A stretch of 47,822 bases of DNA from Prevotella sp. (GTDB taxonomy: Bacteria; Bacteroidota; Bacteroidia; Bacteroidales; Bacteroidaceae), in the NCBI GenBank assembly GCA_017479675.1, contig JAFVBX010000039.1, positions 1 to 47,822 of the forward strand, written 5' to 3'. The notes beneath the pieces are model-generated. The model had not been told where the DNA came from and made no database searches. It saw only the letters and a program-made list of their open reading frames with translations. Of the stretch, positions 25,805 through 35,575 are shown piece by piece (within the stretch, counting starts at the first letter, position 1; the number at the start of each line of letters is the position of its first letter). Position numbers and translations under genes: made by a program.

Positions 25805-26068
25805 TTATTCTCCTATTACTTTAATATCTTTCCAATCTACGTAGCCCTTTGCTACAGCTTGCTTAAGTGCTGCATCCAGACCAACCTTGTTGATCATACG
25901 CAGGCCGGCAGCAGAAATTTTGAGGCTAATCCAGCAATCCTCCTCTACATAGTAGAACTTCTTAGAGAAGAGGTTCACGTCGAAAGTACGCTTTGTGCGG
26001 TGCTTTGAGTGAGAAACGTTGTTACCGATCATTGCCTTCTTGCCGGTAATTTGACAAATTTTAGACAT
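25805..26068 (-). CDS. rpmB: Ribosomal protein bL28
   Basis: An 87-residue large-subunit protein with [23 protein letters not shown] at its N-terminus (core [13 protein letters not shown]) and [20 protein letters not shown] in the middle. It has the usual length and is the first gene of the small operon behind a consensus promoter. Confidence 0.96.
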   Translation of the reverse strand: MSKICQITGKKAMIGNNVSHSKHRTKRTFDVNLFSKKFYYVEEDCWISLKISAAGLRMINKVGLDAALKQAVAKGYVDWKDIKVIGE

Positions 26069-26121
26069 TGCTATCCGTTAATTTTTGAGATCGTTAAGTG
26101 ATACTTATTCCAAACAGTGTG

Positions 26122-26152
26122 CAAAGGTACGACTTTTTTCTGAATTGGCAAA
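26122..26152 (-). promoter_or_regulatory. Consensus promoter for rpmB
   Basis: On the - strand TTTG (26149-26152), 19 nt and TACCTTTG (26122-26129). The leader is about 50 nt. This is one of the best matches to the Bacteroidetes promoter in the window. Confidence 0.85.
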
Positions 26153-26202
26153 GTAATTATATTTGCAGCAATCTGATTTTAAACTTTTTTAATAATTTCC
26201 AG

Positions 26203-27042
26203 TTATAATAGTACTATTCCGCTTTCGGTTATGTCGATTAAGTGACGTTTGTAGAGGTCGCCGATGGCTTGTTTGTATGTACGTTTGCTTACCCCGAACT
26301 GTGCCTTTATCTCCTCGGCATCGCTTTTGTCACCTAAATGGCATCTTCCGCCTCGCGTTTCAAGATATCTCAGCAGTCTGGCAGAGAAATCGGTGGTGTG
26401 CTCACGTCCTGACTTTTGCAGTGCACAGTCCACCTTACCGTCTGGACGTATGCGTGAGATGTAACCTTTCACGCGGTCGCCGGTATGAAGATACTGAAAC
26501 ACTTGTGAGTCGTATATCAATCCGGCATAGGCGTTATCGATGATGACTTTAAAGCCAAGGTCGGTCTTCTGCCATATAAGCAGGTCCACCTCTTGTCCTA
26601 CGGCATACTCACGGGGGAGCGGTTGCATGAAACGCTCCACTTTTGCCGATGCCATTATGCGGTAGCTCTCTTCGTCTATGTGTACGTGAACTATGTACGA
26701 TTGTCCTTGCTGCATCCTGCGTTTCTGCTCACGGAAAGGGCAAAACAGGTCTTTCATCAGTCCCCAGTCGAGGAAAGCACCATACTGATTTACCCATGCC
26801 ACCTCGAGATATGCGAAGTCGCCCACCATAGCCTTGGGCTCTTGCGTGGTGGCAATTAGCCTTTCCTCGTTGTCGAGGTATAGGAATACCTCAATATCGT
26901 CGCCAACCTCCAGGTCTTCAGGTACATAGCGTTCGGGCAATAGTATCTTGCCGTCGTATCCGCCACCTTCAAGGTACATGCCGAAATCCACCTTCCATGC
27001 AGCCTTCAGTGTATTTTTTTGTCCGAGTTTCAGTTGTGCCAT
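26203..27042 (-). CDS. CvfB-like S1-domain RNA-binding protein
   Basis: A 279-residue protein of the CvfB/YitL family: consecutive S1-type beta-barrels (about 1-65, 66-135, 140-205) and a C-terminal winged helix (about 220-279, FGVSKRTYKQAIGDLYKRHLI). CvfB affects virulence gene expression in Staphylococcus; the RNA target here is unknown. It lies 7 nt after the ABC ATPase gene and shares its promoter. Confidence 0.88.
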   Translation of the reverse strand: MAQLKLGQKNTLKAAWKVDFGMYLEGGGYDGKILLPERYVPEDLEVGDDIEVFLYLDNEERLIATTQEPKAMVGDFAYLEVAWVNQYGAFLDWGLMKDLFCPFREQKRRMQQGQSYIVHVHIDEESYRIMASAKVERFMQPLPREYAVGQEVDLLIWQKTDLGFKVIIDNAYAGLIYDSQVFQYLHTGDRVKGYISRIRPDGKVDCALQKSGREHTTDFSARLLRYLETRGGRCHLGDKSDAEEIKAQFGVSKRTYKQAIGDLYKRHLIDITESGIVLL

Positions 27043-27049
27043 ATGGTAG

Positions 27050-27718
27050 TTATTCGTTGATGTCGTGTGAACTTATTATGCCGTCGGCAATGTGTATTGT
27101 CCTGTCAGTTATCTTTGATAGTTCCTCGTCGTGGGTAACTATGACGAATGTCTGGCCGTATTTCTCTCGCAGGTCGAAGAATAACTGGTGCAGTTCTTTC
27201 TTGTTTTGCGAGTCGAGAGAGCCTGAGGGCTCGTCAGCAAACACCACGGCAGGGTTGTTTATCAAGGCACGTGCCACGGCTATGCGCTGCTTCTCGCCTC
27301 CAGACAGTTCGGCAGGCTTGTGGTGTGCCCTGTCGCTGAGGTTAAGGAATGAGAGTAATTCTTGGGCGCGTTTTTTTGCCTCGCTCTTCTTTGTGCCTGC
27401 TATTAGTGCTGGAATCAGTATGTTTTCTTCGGCGGTGAACTCTGGTAGCAACTGGTGAAACTGAAAGATAAAGCCGATGTTCCTGTTACGAAAGTCAGCC
27501 AATTTGTTTGACGACATGCTTCCTACATCTACCCCGTTGATGAGTATCTTGCCGCTGTCAGCCTTGTCAAGTGTTCCCATTATCTGCAGAAGGGTAGTCT
27601 TGCCTGCACCGCTTGGTCCAACGATGCTCACCACCTCGCCCTTGTCTATGTGTAGGTCTATGCCTTTGAGCACTTTTAGCTTACCAAAGGACTTGTGTAT
27701 GTCTTTGACGTCAATCAT
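27050..27718 (-). CDS. lolD: ABC transporter ATP-binding protein, LolD/MacB type
   Basis: A 222-residue ATPase with Walker A GPSGAGKT (about 35-42), signature [15 protein letters not shown] (about 138-152), Walker [13 protein letters not shown] (about 159-170) and the switch His in VTHDEEL. The length and the PSGSLD form fit the LolCDE/MacB/FtsE subgroup. No permease gene is adjacent, so the partner must be elsewhere, as is common for LolD in Bacteroidales. The gene symbol is a subgroup guess. Confidence 0.85.
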   Translation of the reverse strand: MIDVKDIHKSFGKLKVLKGIDLHIDKGEVVSIVGPSGAGKTTLLQIMGTLDKADSGKILINGVDVGSMSSNKLADFRNRNIGFIFQFHQLLPEFTAEENILIPALIAGTKKSEAKKRAQELLSFLNLSDRAHHKPAELSGGEKQRIAVARALINNPAVVFADEPSGSLDSQNKKELHQLFFDLREKYGQTFVIVTHDEELSKITDRTIHIADGIISSHDINE

Positions 27719-27740
27719 CGTTTGTATCGTTTTTGTGGTG

Positions 27741-27771
27741 CAAAATTACAACAAAATAACGAAACGGCAAA
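27741..27771 (-). promoter_or_regulatory. Consensus promoter for the ABC ATPase-cvfB operon
   Basis: On the - strand TTTG (27768-27771), a 19-nt spacer and TAATTTTG (27741-27748), 22 nt before the start codon. Confidence 0.8.
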
Positions 27772-27839
27772 ATATTTGCATCCACTAATACAATAAAAAA
27801 GGTGTAGCCTACGTTATTCTTGTAAAGAAAAATCACAGT

Positions 27840-30422
27840 ATGATGAAGCGATTTATTATAATTACACTTGTGGCATTGATGGGCATTACTAATGTAATGG
27901 CACAGTCAATGTCAGACTCTCAGATTATTACTTTCGTACAGAAAGAGCAGAAGAAAGGTACCTCACAGGCTCAGATTGTCACCAAACTGATGCAGAGGGG
28001 GGTCACAGTGTCACGCATCCAGAAACTTCGCCGCCAGTATCAGGGGGCGGCAGGCTCTTCTTTGGGTAGTGAACAACGCAATGAGCGTAGCGGTGAGACT
28101 ACAGGTTCCGTAAGTCGTCAGCGTACTGCCAATGGTACTTCACAGCGTGAAGAAATCAATAAAACCGGTGCAAATACAGTCGGTAAGGACATGACGGATG
28201 ACTTTCCTTCAGGCAGGATAGGGGACAGAGACGATGATAGCGAGGAAGACCAGATGCTCGCTGCACTCAATGACTTCATGCCCGATGCCTCTGATGATGC
28301 CAGCCGTAACAAGTTGGACGTGATGAAGAAGCCTGGCAAGAAAGTGTTCGGTCGCGACATTTTCAACAATAAGAATCTCTCATTTGAACCTAATATGAAC
28401 ATCGCCACACCTCAAAACTACGTCTTGGGGCCTGGCGATGCCGTGTATATTGACATCTACGGCGCTTCGCAGAAAAGCGTTCAGTCAACGGTGAGCCCTG
28501 ACGGATACATCAATATCGACGGCTTCGGTCCCGTGCAGGTCAGCGGACTGACCGTGAGTCAGGCTAATGCTCGCCTGCGCTCCACGCTTGGTGCCCGCTA
28601 TTCCTCTTCAAACATCAAGCTGACCATAGGTCAGACGCGCACTATTATGGTCAATGTGATGGGTGAGGTGAAGGCTCCTGGCACATACACACTGTCTGCC
28701 TTTGCCAGTGTTTTTCATGCCCTCTACATGGCAGGTGGCACAAGCGAGATAGGTACTCTGCGTAACATTAAGGTGTATCGTGGCGGACGTCTGGTTTCCA
28801 ACGTAGATATCTATGACTACATTCTTAATGGCAAACTGACGGGTAACGTTCGTCTCGCCGACAATGACGTTATCGTGGTAGGACCGTATGATTGCCTTGT
28901 CAACATCACTGGTAAGGTAAAGCGTCCGATGTACTACGAGATGAAGAAGTCAGAGAGCGTGCAGACTCTCCTCAAGTACGCTGGAGGCTTCACTGGCGAT
29001 GCCTACACCAAGAGTGTGCGCCTGCTACGCAAGAACGGCAAGGAGTTCGGCGTATATAATGTGACGGAGTTTGATATGGCTTCGTTCCGCGTCAATGACG
29101 AAGACTCGGTAAGCGTTGATGCAATCCTCTCGCGCTTCTCCAATACGGTTGAGTTGAAGGGTGCAGTGTTCCGTCCAGGCCTGTATCAGCTTGGTGGCGA
29201 TGTCACCACCGTCAAGGGACTTATAGAGACAGCTGACGGACTGAGTGAGGACGCCTTCAGTCAGCATGCCGTGATGCACCGCATGAAGGCAGACCGCACC
29301 CTTGAGGTGCTGGCTGTTGACGTGCAGGGCATACTCAACGGTACGGTAGCAGACATTCCTTTGTGTAACGAGGATGTGCTCTTCATACCTTCCAAGAAAG
29401 ACCTTAATGACGAGCGCAAGCTGAAGATATATGGCGAGGTTTATTATCCTGGCACCTACCAGTATGCTGATGGCATGACGGTGGAGGACTTCATACTTCA
29501 GGCAGGAGGCATGAAGAATGGTGCTTCAAACAAGGTGAAGGTTAATCGTCGCATACTGGGTGCTGCCCCACAGACAGGTCAGGAGCAGGAAATGCGTTCG
29601 CAGACATTCGAAATGACACTTGTTGACGGCTTCGTGGTTGACGGTCAGGCAGGATTCAAGCTTCAGCCGTTCGACGAGGTGTATGTAACAAAGTCGGCAG
29701 GCTACACCGAGCAGTCAAACGTGTGTGTTGAGGGTGAGGTTGTATCAGCAGGTTTCTACGGACTAAGTAATAATAATGTACGCGTGAGTGACGTGCTAAA
29801 GATGGCTGGAGGCATTACCTCGCGTGCTGCATCCAACGGCACCTATATCATACGTAAGATGAACGACGAGGAACTTCGTCGTAGGGACAATACGCTTATC
29901 TCTACGCGTGCTGACCGTGCCAATACCTACGCATCGGTGTCATCTGCAGGTGCTGACGACAAGTATCTCTTTGCCGACTCTCTCACTCGCGAGAAATATC
30001 TCAACGAAGATGTCTATAAGGTTGCTGTAAACCTTAAAAACTCATTGGAGAAACCAGGCTGTGCTGACGATATCATCATGCGCGACGGCGACCGTCTCAT
30101 AGTAGAGGAAGCAAATAATACAGTAAAGATTTCTGGGGCAGTGCCCAATGCCAATACCGTGCCTTACATTAAGGGTAAGGGAATAAAATATTACATGCAG
30201 CAGGGAGGAGCACGTGGCAGGACAAACCGCAAGTGGGCGTATATAGTCTATCAGAATGGTAGCGCCCAGATGGTGAAGGACGGTGCAAAGGTGGAGCCTG
30301 GATGCGAGATAGTGTTGCCAGAGCGCCACACCACTCCGAATACTCAGTCGGCATCCATGTGGGTTAGCATAGGCTCTACCATAGCAACAATGGCAGCAGT
30401 GGTTATAACTGCGATAAAATAA
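27840..30422 (+). CDS. SLBB-domain polysaccharide export outer-membrane protein
   Basis: An 860-residue protein, much longer than Wza (about 380). A signal peptide ends at VMAQ (about 21). An Arg/Ser/Asp-rich low-complexity segment (about 70-165) follows. The polysaccharide-export (PES) domain starts at about 190 (NYVLGPGDAVYIDIYG) and is followed by a series of SLBB domains (repeats of xVxGEVxxPGTYxL, at about 275, 365, 440, 530 and 640). A C-terminal hydrophobic helix (about 838-858, SMWVSIGSTIATMAAVVITA) spans the outer membrane in Wza-like proteins. It is alone: no Wzz or glycosyltransferase gene follows. It probably exports capsule or exopolysaccharide made elsewhere. The start may also be the ATG at 27843. 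Confidence 0.9.
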   Translation: MMKRFIIITLVALMGITNVMAQSMSDSQIITFVQKEQKKGTSQAQIVTKLMQRGVTVSRIQKLRRQYQGAAGSSLGSEQRNERSGETTGSVSRQRTANGTSQREEINKTGANTVGKDMTDDFPSGRIGDRDDDSEEDQMLAALNDFMPDASDDASRNKLDVMKKPGKKVFGRDIFNNKNLSFEPNMNIATPQNYVLGPGDAVYIDIYGASQKSVQSTVSPDGYINIDGFGPVQVSGLTVSQANARLRSTLGARYSSSNIKLTIGQTRTIMVNVMGEVKAPGTYTLSAFASVFHALYMAGGTSEIGTLRNIKVYRGGRLVSNVDIYDYILNGKLTGNVRLADNDVIVVGPYDCLVNITGKVKRPMYYEMKKSESVQTLLKYAGGFTGDAYTKSVRLLRKNGKEFGVYNVTEFDMASFRVNDEDSVSVDAILSRFSNTVELKGAVFRPGLYQLGGDVTTVKGLIETADGLSEDAFSQHAVMHRMKADRTLEVLAVDVQGILNGTVADIPLCNEDVLFIPSKKDLNDERKLKIYGEVYYPGTYQYADGMTVEDFILQAGGMKNGASNKVKVNRRILGAAPQTGQEQEMRSQTFEMTLVDGFVVDGQAGFKLQPFDEVYVTKSAGYTEQSNVCVEGEVVSAGFYGLSNNNVRVSDVLKMAGGITSRAASNGTYIIRKMNDEELRRRDNTLISTRADRANTYASVSSAGADDKYLFADSLTREKYLNEDVYKVAVNLKNSLEKPGCADDIIMRDGDRLIVEEANNTVKISGAVPNANTVPYIKGKGIKYYMQQGGARGRTNRKWAYIVYQNGSAQMVKDGAKVEPGCEIVLPERHTTPNTQSASMWVSIGSTIATMAAVVITAIK

Positions 30423-30472
30423 AGCTGCAGAAACGACATCATTGCCTCACATAAGGTAAAACCCCTCTTTTG

Positions 30473-30535
30473 AATTCGGTACCGAATTCGCTCAATTCCG
30501 TACCGAATTCGTCAAATTCGGTACCGAATCCATCA
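30473..30535. repeat. 21-nt palindromic tandem repeat, three copies
   Basis: Three 21-nt units (30473-30493, 30494-30514, 30515-30535). The first contains the perfect palindrome GAATTCGGTACCGAATTC (30472-30489); the other two carry single-base changes. It lies in the convergent gap between the SLBB protein and ispF. No other gene is visible in 30423-30609. Confidence 0.85.
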
Positions 30536-30609
30536 GAGAAGAATAGCAACTCAAAAACAAAAGCATATCTGTACCTTTAGTACAGCTATGCTATAGCATT
30601 ATTAGGACA

Positions 30610-31086
30610 TTACTGTTTTTCGATGAGGGCTACGGCGTAGGCGCTGATACCCTCTTTCCTACCTGTGAAACCAAGCTTCTCCGTTGTGGTTGCCTTGATG
30701 CTCACGTTGTCGATGTCGGTATCCATCACTTCTGCAAGGCATCGTTTCATCTCCTCTATGTGAGGGTTCAGCTTAGGCTGTTCGGCACATATTGTACAAT
30801 CGATATTCCCGAGCTTGTAGCCCTTTGTGGCTATAAGCTCGATTGTTTTTCTTAGCAGTATCTTCGAGTCAATGCCGTCTGTCTCCTTTGCAGTATCAGG
30901 GAAATGATAGCCAATGTCGCGCATATTGGCTGCGCCGAGCAAGGCATCGCATATAGCGTGTATCAGCACATCGGCATCACTGTGTCCCAATAGTCCGTGT
31001 GTGTGTTCTATCTTTATTCCACCCAACCAGAGGTCTCTGCCCTCCACCAGTTGGTGGACGTCATATCCCATTCCGATTCTTATCAT
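30610..31086 (-). CDS. ispF: 2-C-methyl-D-erythritol 2,4-cyclodiphosphate synthase
   Basis: A 158-residue enzyme of the MEP isoprenoid pathway. The zinc ligands are in GYDVHQL (about D8, H10) and in the GLLGHSDADVLIHA segment (about 32-45). KATTTEKLGFTGR near the C-terminus is the other family signature. The start overlaps the upstream acyltransferase stop by 4 nt (ATGA). It is the last gene of the long - strand run. Confidence 0.96.
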   Translation of the reverse strand: MIRIGMGYDVHQLVEGRDLWLGGIKIEHTHGLLGHSDADVLIHAICDALLGAANMRDIGYHFPDTAKETDGIDSKILLRKTIELIATKGYKLGNIDCTICAEQPKLNPHIEEMKRCLAEVMDTDIDNVSIKATTTEKLGFTGRKEGISAYAVALIEKQ

Positions 31087-32138
31087 ATATAGACTTTTAT
31101 TTTGTTGATAATCTTCTCACAAGCCTTGTGTATTAGCCATGCTATGGGCAAAGAGATTGCGAGCGTTATCCAGAACGTAGGCCAGTAGCCAAGATGCTGG
31201 CGCTCCAATGGCTTCATGATGAACTCCACATGCACGAGGTAGAGTTCAAGGGAGAAACCTCCCACCCAACTGAAGAATACGTTTACGAGCCTCAGCTTGC
31301 CTTCTGCAAGCAGGTCGAATACCCTTGCCATTATCAGTATCGTCGTTATGGCGAGCACAATGTAAAGCATCCTCTCCGTGTAGAGAGGGAACCTGCCGTG
31401 CCTGTTCTGCTCAAGCCATACGCATGCCCACAGACTCAGGGCAAAGAAGCCTATGACCATCCACCAGGCACGCTTGTTGAGCACAGCCTTCTGCCTCACC
31501 GCCTCGGCACAGCAGATGCCGAGCATAAAGACAGGTATGCGGCTCCAGAAAATTTCTATGTGTCCTACAGCCTTGTGCACAGGTACCACGTACATCATTA
31601 TGATGCACCACATCAGTGGCAGCACTGTGAGCCATTGGAATACCCTATCCTTGCGCAACAGTTGCATGAAGAGGGGGGCGAAGAGGTACATCATCATTGT
31701 AGCAGGAACATACCAAAACGTCAGCTCGTCATAGAGCCAGAAGTCCCAATTAAATAACAGGTCTCCGACCAAGTCTATCCAACTGTCCGCAGTGACACTT
31801 CCTGTACCTCCGAATGGAAGACGATATGAGGGATGCGCCGTCGTGAAGCGACTAAGGTAGAAATAACCTGCTATAATGAGCCACGCAGGGTATATGCGCA
31901 AGGCACGGTTAAGGTAGAACTTGCCATACAACTGCTGCTTACTCCACGAATACCACAGCCCTATGCCAGAGAGGAAGAAGAAGATGTCAACACCAAGGTT
32001 GCCCATCCTCCTCAAGCCGAACCACGGGCTGCGTTGTGACAGACTCACATGGAAGAGCATAACGATGATTATGGCAAAGCCCATCAGATCTCCGCGATAT
32101 TTCGATACGTTATTCAGTTGTATGTCCGGTAGCTTCAT
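31083..32138 (-). CDS. Acyltransferase 3 family membrane protein
   Basis: A 351-residue protein with about ten membrane helices. It has the acyltransferase-3 features: conserved YRGDLMGFAIIIVMLFH start (about 14-30), R-M-GNLGVDIFFFLSGIG (about 43-58) and a RALRIYPAW segment (about 74-82). Such enzymes O-acetylate or succinylate surface glycans. It lies 10 nt after aspS and overlaps ispF. The acceptor is unknown. Confidence 0.85.
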   Translation of the reverse strand: MKLPDIQLNNVSKYRGDLMGFAIIIVMLFHVSLSQRSPWFGLRRMGNLGVDIFFFLSGIGLWYSWSKQQLYGKFYLNRALRIYPAWLIIAGYFYLSRFTTAHPSYRLPFGGTGSVTADSWIDLVGDLLFNWDFWLYDELTFWYVPATMMMYLFAPLFMQLLRKDRVFQWLTVLPLMWCIIMMYVVPVHKAVGHIEIFWSRIPVFMLGICCAEAVRQKAVLNKRAWWMVIGFFALSLWACVWLEQNRHGRFPLYTERMLYIVLAITTILIMARVFDLLAEGKLRLVNVFFSWVGGFSLELYLVHVEFIMKPLERQHLGYWPTFWITLAISLPIAWLIHKACEKIINKIKVYI

Positions 32139-32148
32139 GTATGCAAAA

Positions 32149-33909
32149 TTATTGCTTTGGGGCAGAGAGGGCTATCTGCAGTTCGTCGAGTTGCTTCTGG
32201 TCGATGGCAGAGGGGGCGTCGAGCATGACGTCACGGCCACTATTGTTCTTTGGGAACGCGATGCAGTCACGGATGGAATCGAGACCTGCCATGATGCTGA
32301 CAAAGCGGTCGAGACCGAAGGCGAGACCTGCATGAGGCGGCGCACCAAACTTGAAGGCATTGATTAGGAAGCCGAACTGTGCCATAGCACGCTCTGGGGT
32401 AAAGCCGAGTACTTCAAACATCTTAGCCTGTAGCTTGCCGTCATGGATACGCAGAGAGCCACCGCCTACCTCGATGCCGTTGCAGACAAAGTCGTATGCC
32501 TTGGCACGAACCTTTGCTGGATCGGTGTCAAGCAGAGGTATATCGTCAGGATTGGGCATAGTAAACGGATGGTGGGTTGACATGAGACGCTGTTCCTCGT
32601 CGCTCCACTCAAAGAGCGGGAAGTCAACAATCCACAGACATTCGAACTTATCCTTGTCCATCAAGCCGAGACGCTTGCCCATCTCAAGACGCAGTGAGCA
32701 GAGCTGTATGCGTGTCTTGTTGGCGTTGTCACCTGAGAGGATAAGGATGAGGTCACCCTTCTTTGCCTGCATCTTGTCGGCTACAGCATGTAACTGCTCT
32801 GGGCTGTAGAACTTATCAACGGAGGATTTGATGGTGCCATCGTCATTGAGTTTGATATATACCAACCCTTTGGCGCCTACCTGCTGCGACTTGACGAAGT
32901 CAGTGAGTTGGTCAAGCTGCTTGCGGGTATAGTTGGCACAGCCTTTGGCACAGATGCCTCCGATGTATTCTGCATTGTCAAATACCTGGAAGGTGCCGAG
33001 TTTGAGAACGTCCATAAGTTCAACGAACTCCATGCCGAAGCGCAGGTCGGGCTTGTCGGAACCGTACTTAGCCATCGCCTCATGCCATGTCATCTGGCGC
33101 AGCTTGGCTGGCAGTTCCACACCACGTATCTCTTTGAATAGGTGGCGCGCCATGTCCTCGAAGATGTTAATGACATCGTCCTGTTCAACGAAAGACATCT
33201 CACAGTCTATCTGGGTAAACTCTGGCTGACGGTCGGCGCGCAGGTCTTCGTCGCGGAAGCACTTGGCTATCTGGAAATAGCGGTCGAAGCCTGACACCAT
33301 GAGCAACTGCTTGAGTGTCTGTGGTGACTGTGGCAGGGCATAGAATTGCCCAGGGTTCATGCGTGATGGCACTACAAAGTCACGGGCACCCTCAGGTGTG
33401 GAACCTATGAGGATAGGAGTCTCCACCTCGATAAACTGGCGTGAGTCAAGGAAGTTGCGTATGAGGATGGTCATTTTGTGACGCAGCTCGAGGTTCTTGC
33501 GCACCACAGGGCGACGCAAATCGAGGTAGCGATACTTCATGCGCAGCTCGTCGCCACCGTCGGTATTATCTTCGATGGTGAATGGTGGTGTCTGTGACTC
33601 ACTGATGACGGTGAGTTCAGAGACGATAATCTCGATGTCTCCAGTGGGAAGCTTAGGGTTCTTGGAGTAGCGCTCTGCTACTACGCCTGTTGCCTGAACG
33701 ACATATTCGCGTCCGAGGTGTGCTGCTGCCTCCTTGAGTGTATCAGGGGCATCTTCGTTGAAGGCGAGCTGGGTAATGCCGTAACGGTCACGGAGGTCAA
33801 CGAAGGTGAGAGCTCCGAGGTTGTGCACACCCTGTACCCAACCTGCCAGGGTTACGGTCTGGCCTACATTGTCTATGCGGAGTTCTCCGCAGGTGTTAGT
33901 TCTGTACAT
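32149..33909 (-). CDS. aspS: Aspartyl-tRNA synthetase
   Basis: A 586-residue class II synthetase of the bacterial type. An OB-fold anticodon-binding domain (about 1-105) is followed by the catalytic core with motif 2 [21 protein letters not shown] (core [14 protein letters not shown]), the bacterial GAD insertion (about 280-410) and motif 3 [15 protein letters not shown]. It lies 20 nt after the PqqD-like gene with no evident promoter of its own, so this essential gene appears to be transcribed with the cassette upstream. Confidence 0.97.
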   Translation of the reverse strand: MYRTNTCGELRIDNVGQTVTLAGWVQGVHNLGALTFVDLRDRYGITQLAFNEDAPDTLKEAAAHLGREYVVQATGVVAERYSKNPKLPTGDIEIIVSELTVISESQTPPFTIEDNTDGGDELRMKYRYLDLRRPVVRKNLELRHKMTILIRNFLDSRQFIEVETPILIGSTPEGARDFVVPSRMNPGQFYALPQSPQTLKQLLMVSGFDRYFQIAKCFRDEDLRADRQPEFTQIDCEMSFVEQDDVINIFEDMARHLFKEIRGVELPAKLRQMTWHEAMAKYGSDKPDLRFGMEFVELMDVLKLGTFQVFDNAEYIGGICAKGCANYTRKQLDQLTDFVKSQQVGAKGLVYIKLNDDGTIKSSVDKFYSPEQLHAVADKMQAKKGDLILILSGDNANKTRIQLCSLRLEMGKRLGLMDKDKFECLWIVDFPLFEWSDEEQRLMSTHHPFTMPNPDDIPLLDTDPAKVRAKAYDFVCNGIEVGGGSLRIHDGKLQAKMFEVLGFTPERAMAQFGFLINAFKFGAPPHAGLAFGLDRFVSIMAGLDSIRDCIAFPKNNSGRDVMLDAPSAIDQKQLDELQIALSAPKQ

Positions 33910-33929
33910 ATTCTTTCTTGTTTTAATTA

Positions 33930-34199
33930 CTAATCCACAATCACACCCTCTGAACGGAACTGTTTGATGAGTGCTTCGACGTCACGGCGTGCTGTTGGCT
34001 CATCAACGTCATATTCCTCGAGAAGCGTTTTGACCAAGTCGTCGGTGGTGAAGTCACCTTCAGTCATCCTATGCCAGAGGAGTAAGGACGACTCGTTGAG
34101 CACGATGAGTTTGGAGAAGTCGATGTTGGTCTCGCCCATCGGCACGAGGAATGTTTCGTCACATACCTCATTAAGTTTGAATCCTGATTTTACTTGCAT
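33930..34199 (-). CDS. PqqD-like peptide-binding protein (RiPP recognition element fold)
   Basis: An 89-residue protein with the PqqD pattern: a short beta part ([20 protein letters not shown]), then [12 protein letters not shown] (about 34-45), an acidic helix and a C-terminal helical bundle ([24 protein letters not shown]). PqqD folds bind leader peptides and hand them to modifying enzymes. Here the gene follows an S26 protease and an HprK-like protein, and no precursor peptide or radical SAM gene is adjacent. The fold is likely; the peptide client is unknown. Confidence 0.8.
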   Translation of the reverse strand: MQVKSGFKLNEVCDETFLVPMGETNIDFSKLIVLNESSLLLWHRMTEGDFTTDDLVKTLLEEYDVDEPTARRDVEALIKQFRSEGVIVD

Positions 34200-34227
34200 T
34201 GTTTATTTTGGGGATTTTCGTTATTCG

Positions 34228-34710
34228 TTATGTTGATATTTTTCTAATTATTCTCTGCACCGTCTCCTTGGGATAGTGCCATAGGCGCCATAAGATAAGG
34301 AGGTAACGGCGAAGGGAACGCAAGGCTACCCATGTACGCCAATAGAGCTTGTAGAGTGGGGCATTGACACTGTCGAGCCTTGTGCTACCCTTGCGGTAGA
34401 AGCCAATAGCGATGGCGAGGACGTCGGAGCGTTTGATGTGTTCTGGTGAGAAATTGCCGTCGCCGTACATCACGATGTCGTCGCCCTCTATCTTGACGAT
34501 GCGGTGGAGGGCATAGCGATGCGGTGCTATCTCAGCCAGTATGACGTCACCCACCTTTAATGGCTTATCGGGTTTTACGAGCAAGCCCTTGTCGCGCCCG
34601 TCCTCCAGATAGGGGCGCATGCTGTAGCCTCGCAGGGGAAGGGTGACGCTCTTGCCTTCGCTGACAAGACGCGCTACTTCGGGGATGAGTATTTCGTTAG
34701 GCAATTGCAT
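34228..34710 (-). CDS. S24/S26 signal-peptidase-like protease, Ser-His type
   Basis: A 160-residue protein. The nucleophile is S30 in LRGYSMRPYL, the classic GxSMxP box. The next conserved block is GDVILAEIAPHRYALHRIVKI, with H69 where SipW/Sec11-type peptidases have their catalytic His (LepB and LexA have Lys). An MYGDGN block (81-86) follows. There is no N-terminal membrane anchor; instead an Arg-rich hydrophobic C-terminal segment (about 118-150) may sit on the membrane. It overlaps the HprK-like gene by 14 nt. It may cleave a peptide handled by the neighbouring PqqD-like protein. Confidence 0.8.
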   Translation of the reverse strand: MQLPNEILIPEVARLVSEGKSVTLPLRGYSMRPYLEDGRDKGLLVKPDKPLKVGDVILAEIAPHRYALHRIVKIEGDDIVMYGDGNFSPEHIKRSDVLAIAIGFYRKGSTRLDSVNAPLYKLYWRTWVALRSLRRYLLILWRLWHYPKETVQRIIRKIST

Positions 34711-35563
34711 TCTTGCATACTTCTACGGCTTCACGGTCGGGGAGGCAGTGGATGGCTGCTACTGTGGTTGTCTCGACGAAGCGTGAACAGGTGCGACATA
34801 CTTGCTGGTAGAGCTCCTCGTCCCATTTCATGGCAGAGCATGAGGTAAGCACCGTTGAAAACGCCATGATGGGTGACAGCGGACGGACATGGTTTGTGGT
34901 GTCACGTTCGATGAGCATGATAGCACCAAGAGGTGCGCTAACGTTGCGGTAGCATGGCGTTTTGCCGCTCCATGGCGAGCCGTATAACACTGGGTTGCCG
35001 TCGATGAGGCGTATCACGGGGTTGTCGTCGTTTATGATGTCGCAGTCCTCGATGTAGCGCATCCAGTTTGCCACATGGGTGCTTTTGCCGGTGCCGCTCT
35101 TGGCGGTGAAGGCGTATGCTCGACCCTTATGGCGTACCACAGAGGCGTGTATAAGGAGGGTGTCATGGTGTGCGGCACTGAAGGCATAGGCGAGCATAAG
35201 GGCGTTGTTGAGTGCGAAGCGGCGCGTGGCAAGTCCGCCTTGCAGTGACACCTGGCAACAGCTGAAGTAGGGCGATGTGACAAGCAGGGCACAGGGACGG
35301 TCGTAGACATCGCGGACGAGGAACTGATAGCCGCCGTCATGAAGCCTATCGACACGTGTCTTGCCGTTGCCGGTATCGACGTCGCGGATGAGACGATACT
35401 TTCCCTCAGCAGCAGGTGCGAGCTCGCTCATTACCACGAGACGCATGAGTGGTTTGCTACCATCATCAGCTACCTGAAAAGGGGTGAACGATGGCAACAG
35501 ACGCTGCAAGAGCGACTGGTCGTAGTCTATCTCAACCTTATGTCCTGCTATGCTGTAAAACAT
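34697..35563 (-). CDS. HPr-kinase-like / PEP-carboxykinase-fold ATPase
   Basis: A 288-residue protein with an N-terminal domain of unknown role and a C-terminal HprK-like P-loop domain (about 125-285). The Walker A motif is SGTGKST (156-162) in AFTAKSGTGKSTHVANWM, and IINDDNPVIR (about 177-186) carries the acidic pair. IHASVV before the P-loop is typical of HprK-related proteins found in lasso-peptide and other peptide-modification clusters, where some phosphorylate a peptide. No HPr or PTS genes are near. It is 12 nt after a small secreted-protein gene and overlaps the S26 peptidase gene. Confidence 0.82.
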   Translation of the reverse strand: MFYSIAGHKVEIDYDQSLLQRLLPSFTPFQVADDGSKPLMRLVVMSELAPAAEGKYRLIRDVDTGNGKTRVDRLHDGGYQFLVRDVYDRPCALLVTSPYFSCCQVSLQGGLATRRFALNNALMLAYAFSAAHHDTLLIHASVVRHKGRAYAFTAKSGTGKSTHVANWMRYIEDCDIINDDNPVIRLIDGNPVLYGSPWSGKTPCYRNVSAPLGAIMLIERDTTNHVRPLSPIMAFSTVLTSCSAMKWDEELYQQVCRTCSRFVETTTVAAIHCLPDREAVEVCKNAIA

Positions 35564-35575
35564 GCTGTCTATGTA

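Noticed and set aside
34228..34710. LexA/UmuD-type S24 autoprotease
   Set aside because: There is no DNA-binding domain, and the conserved general-base position is His (HRIV) rather than Lys, as in SipW-type S26 peptidases.
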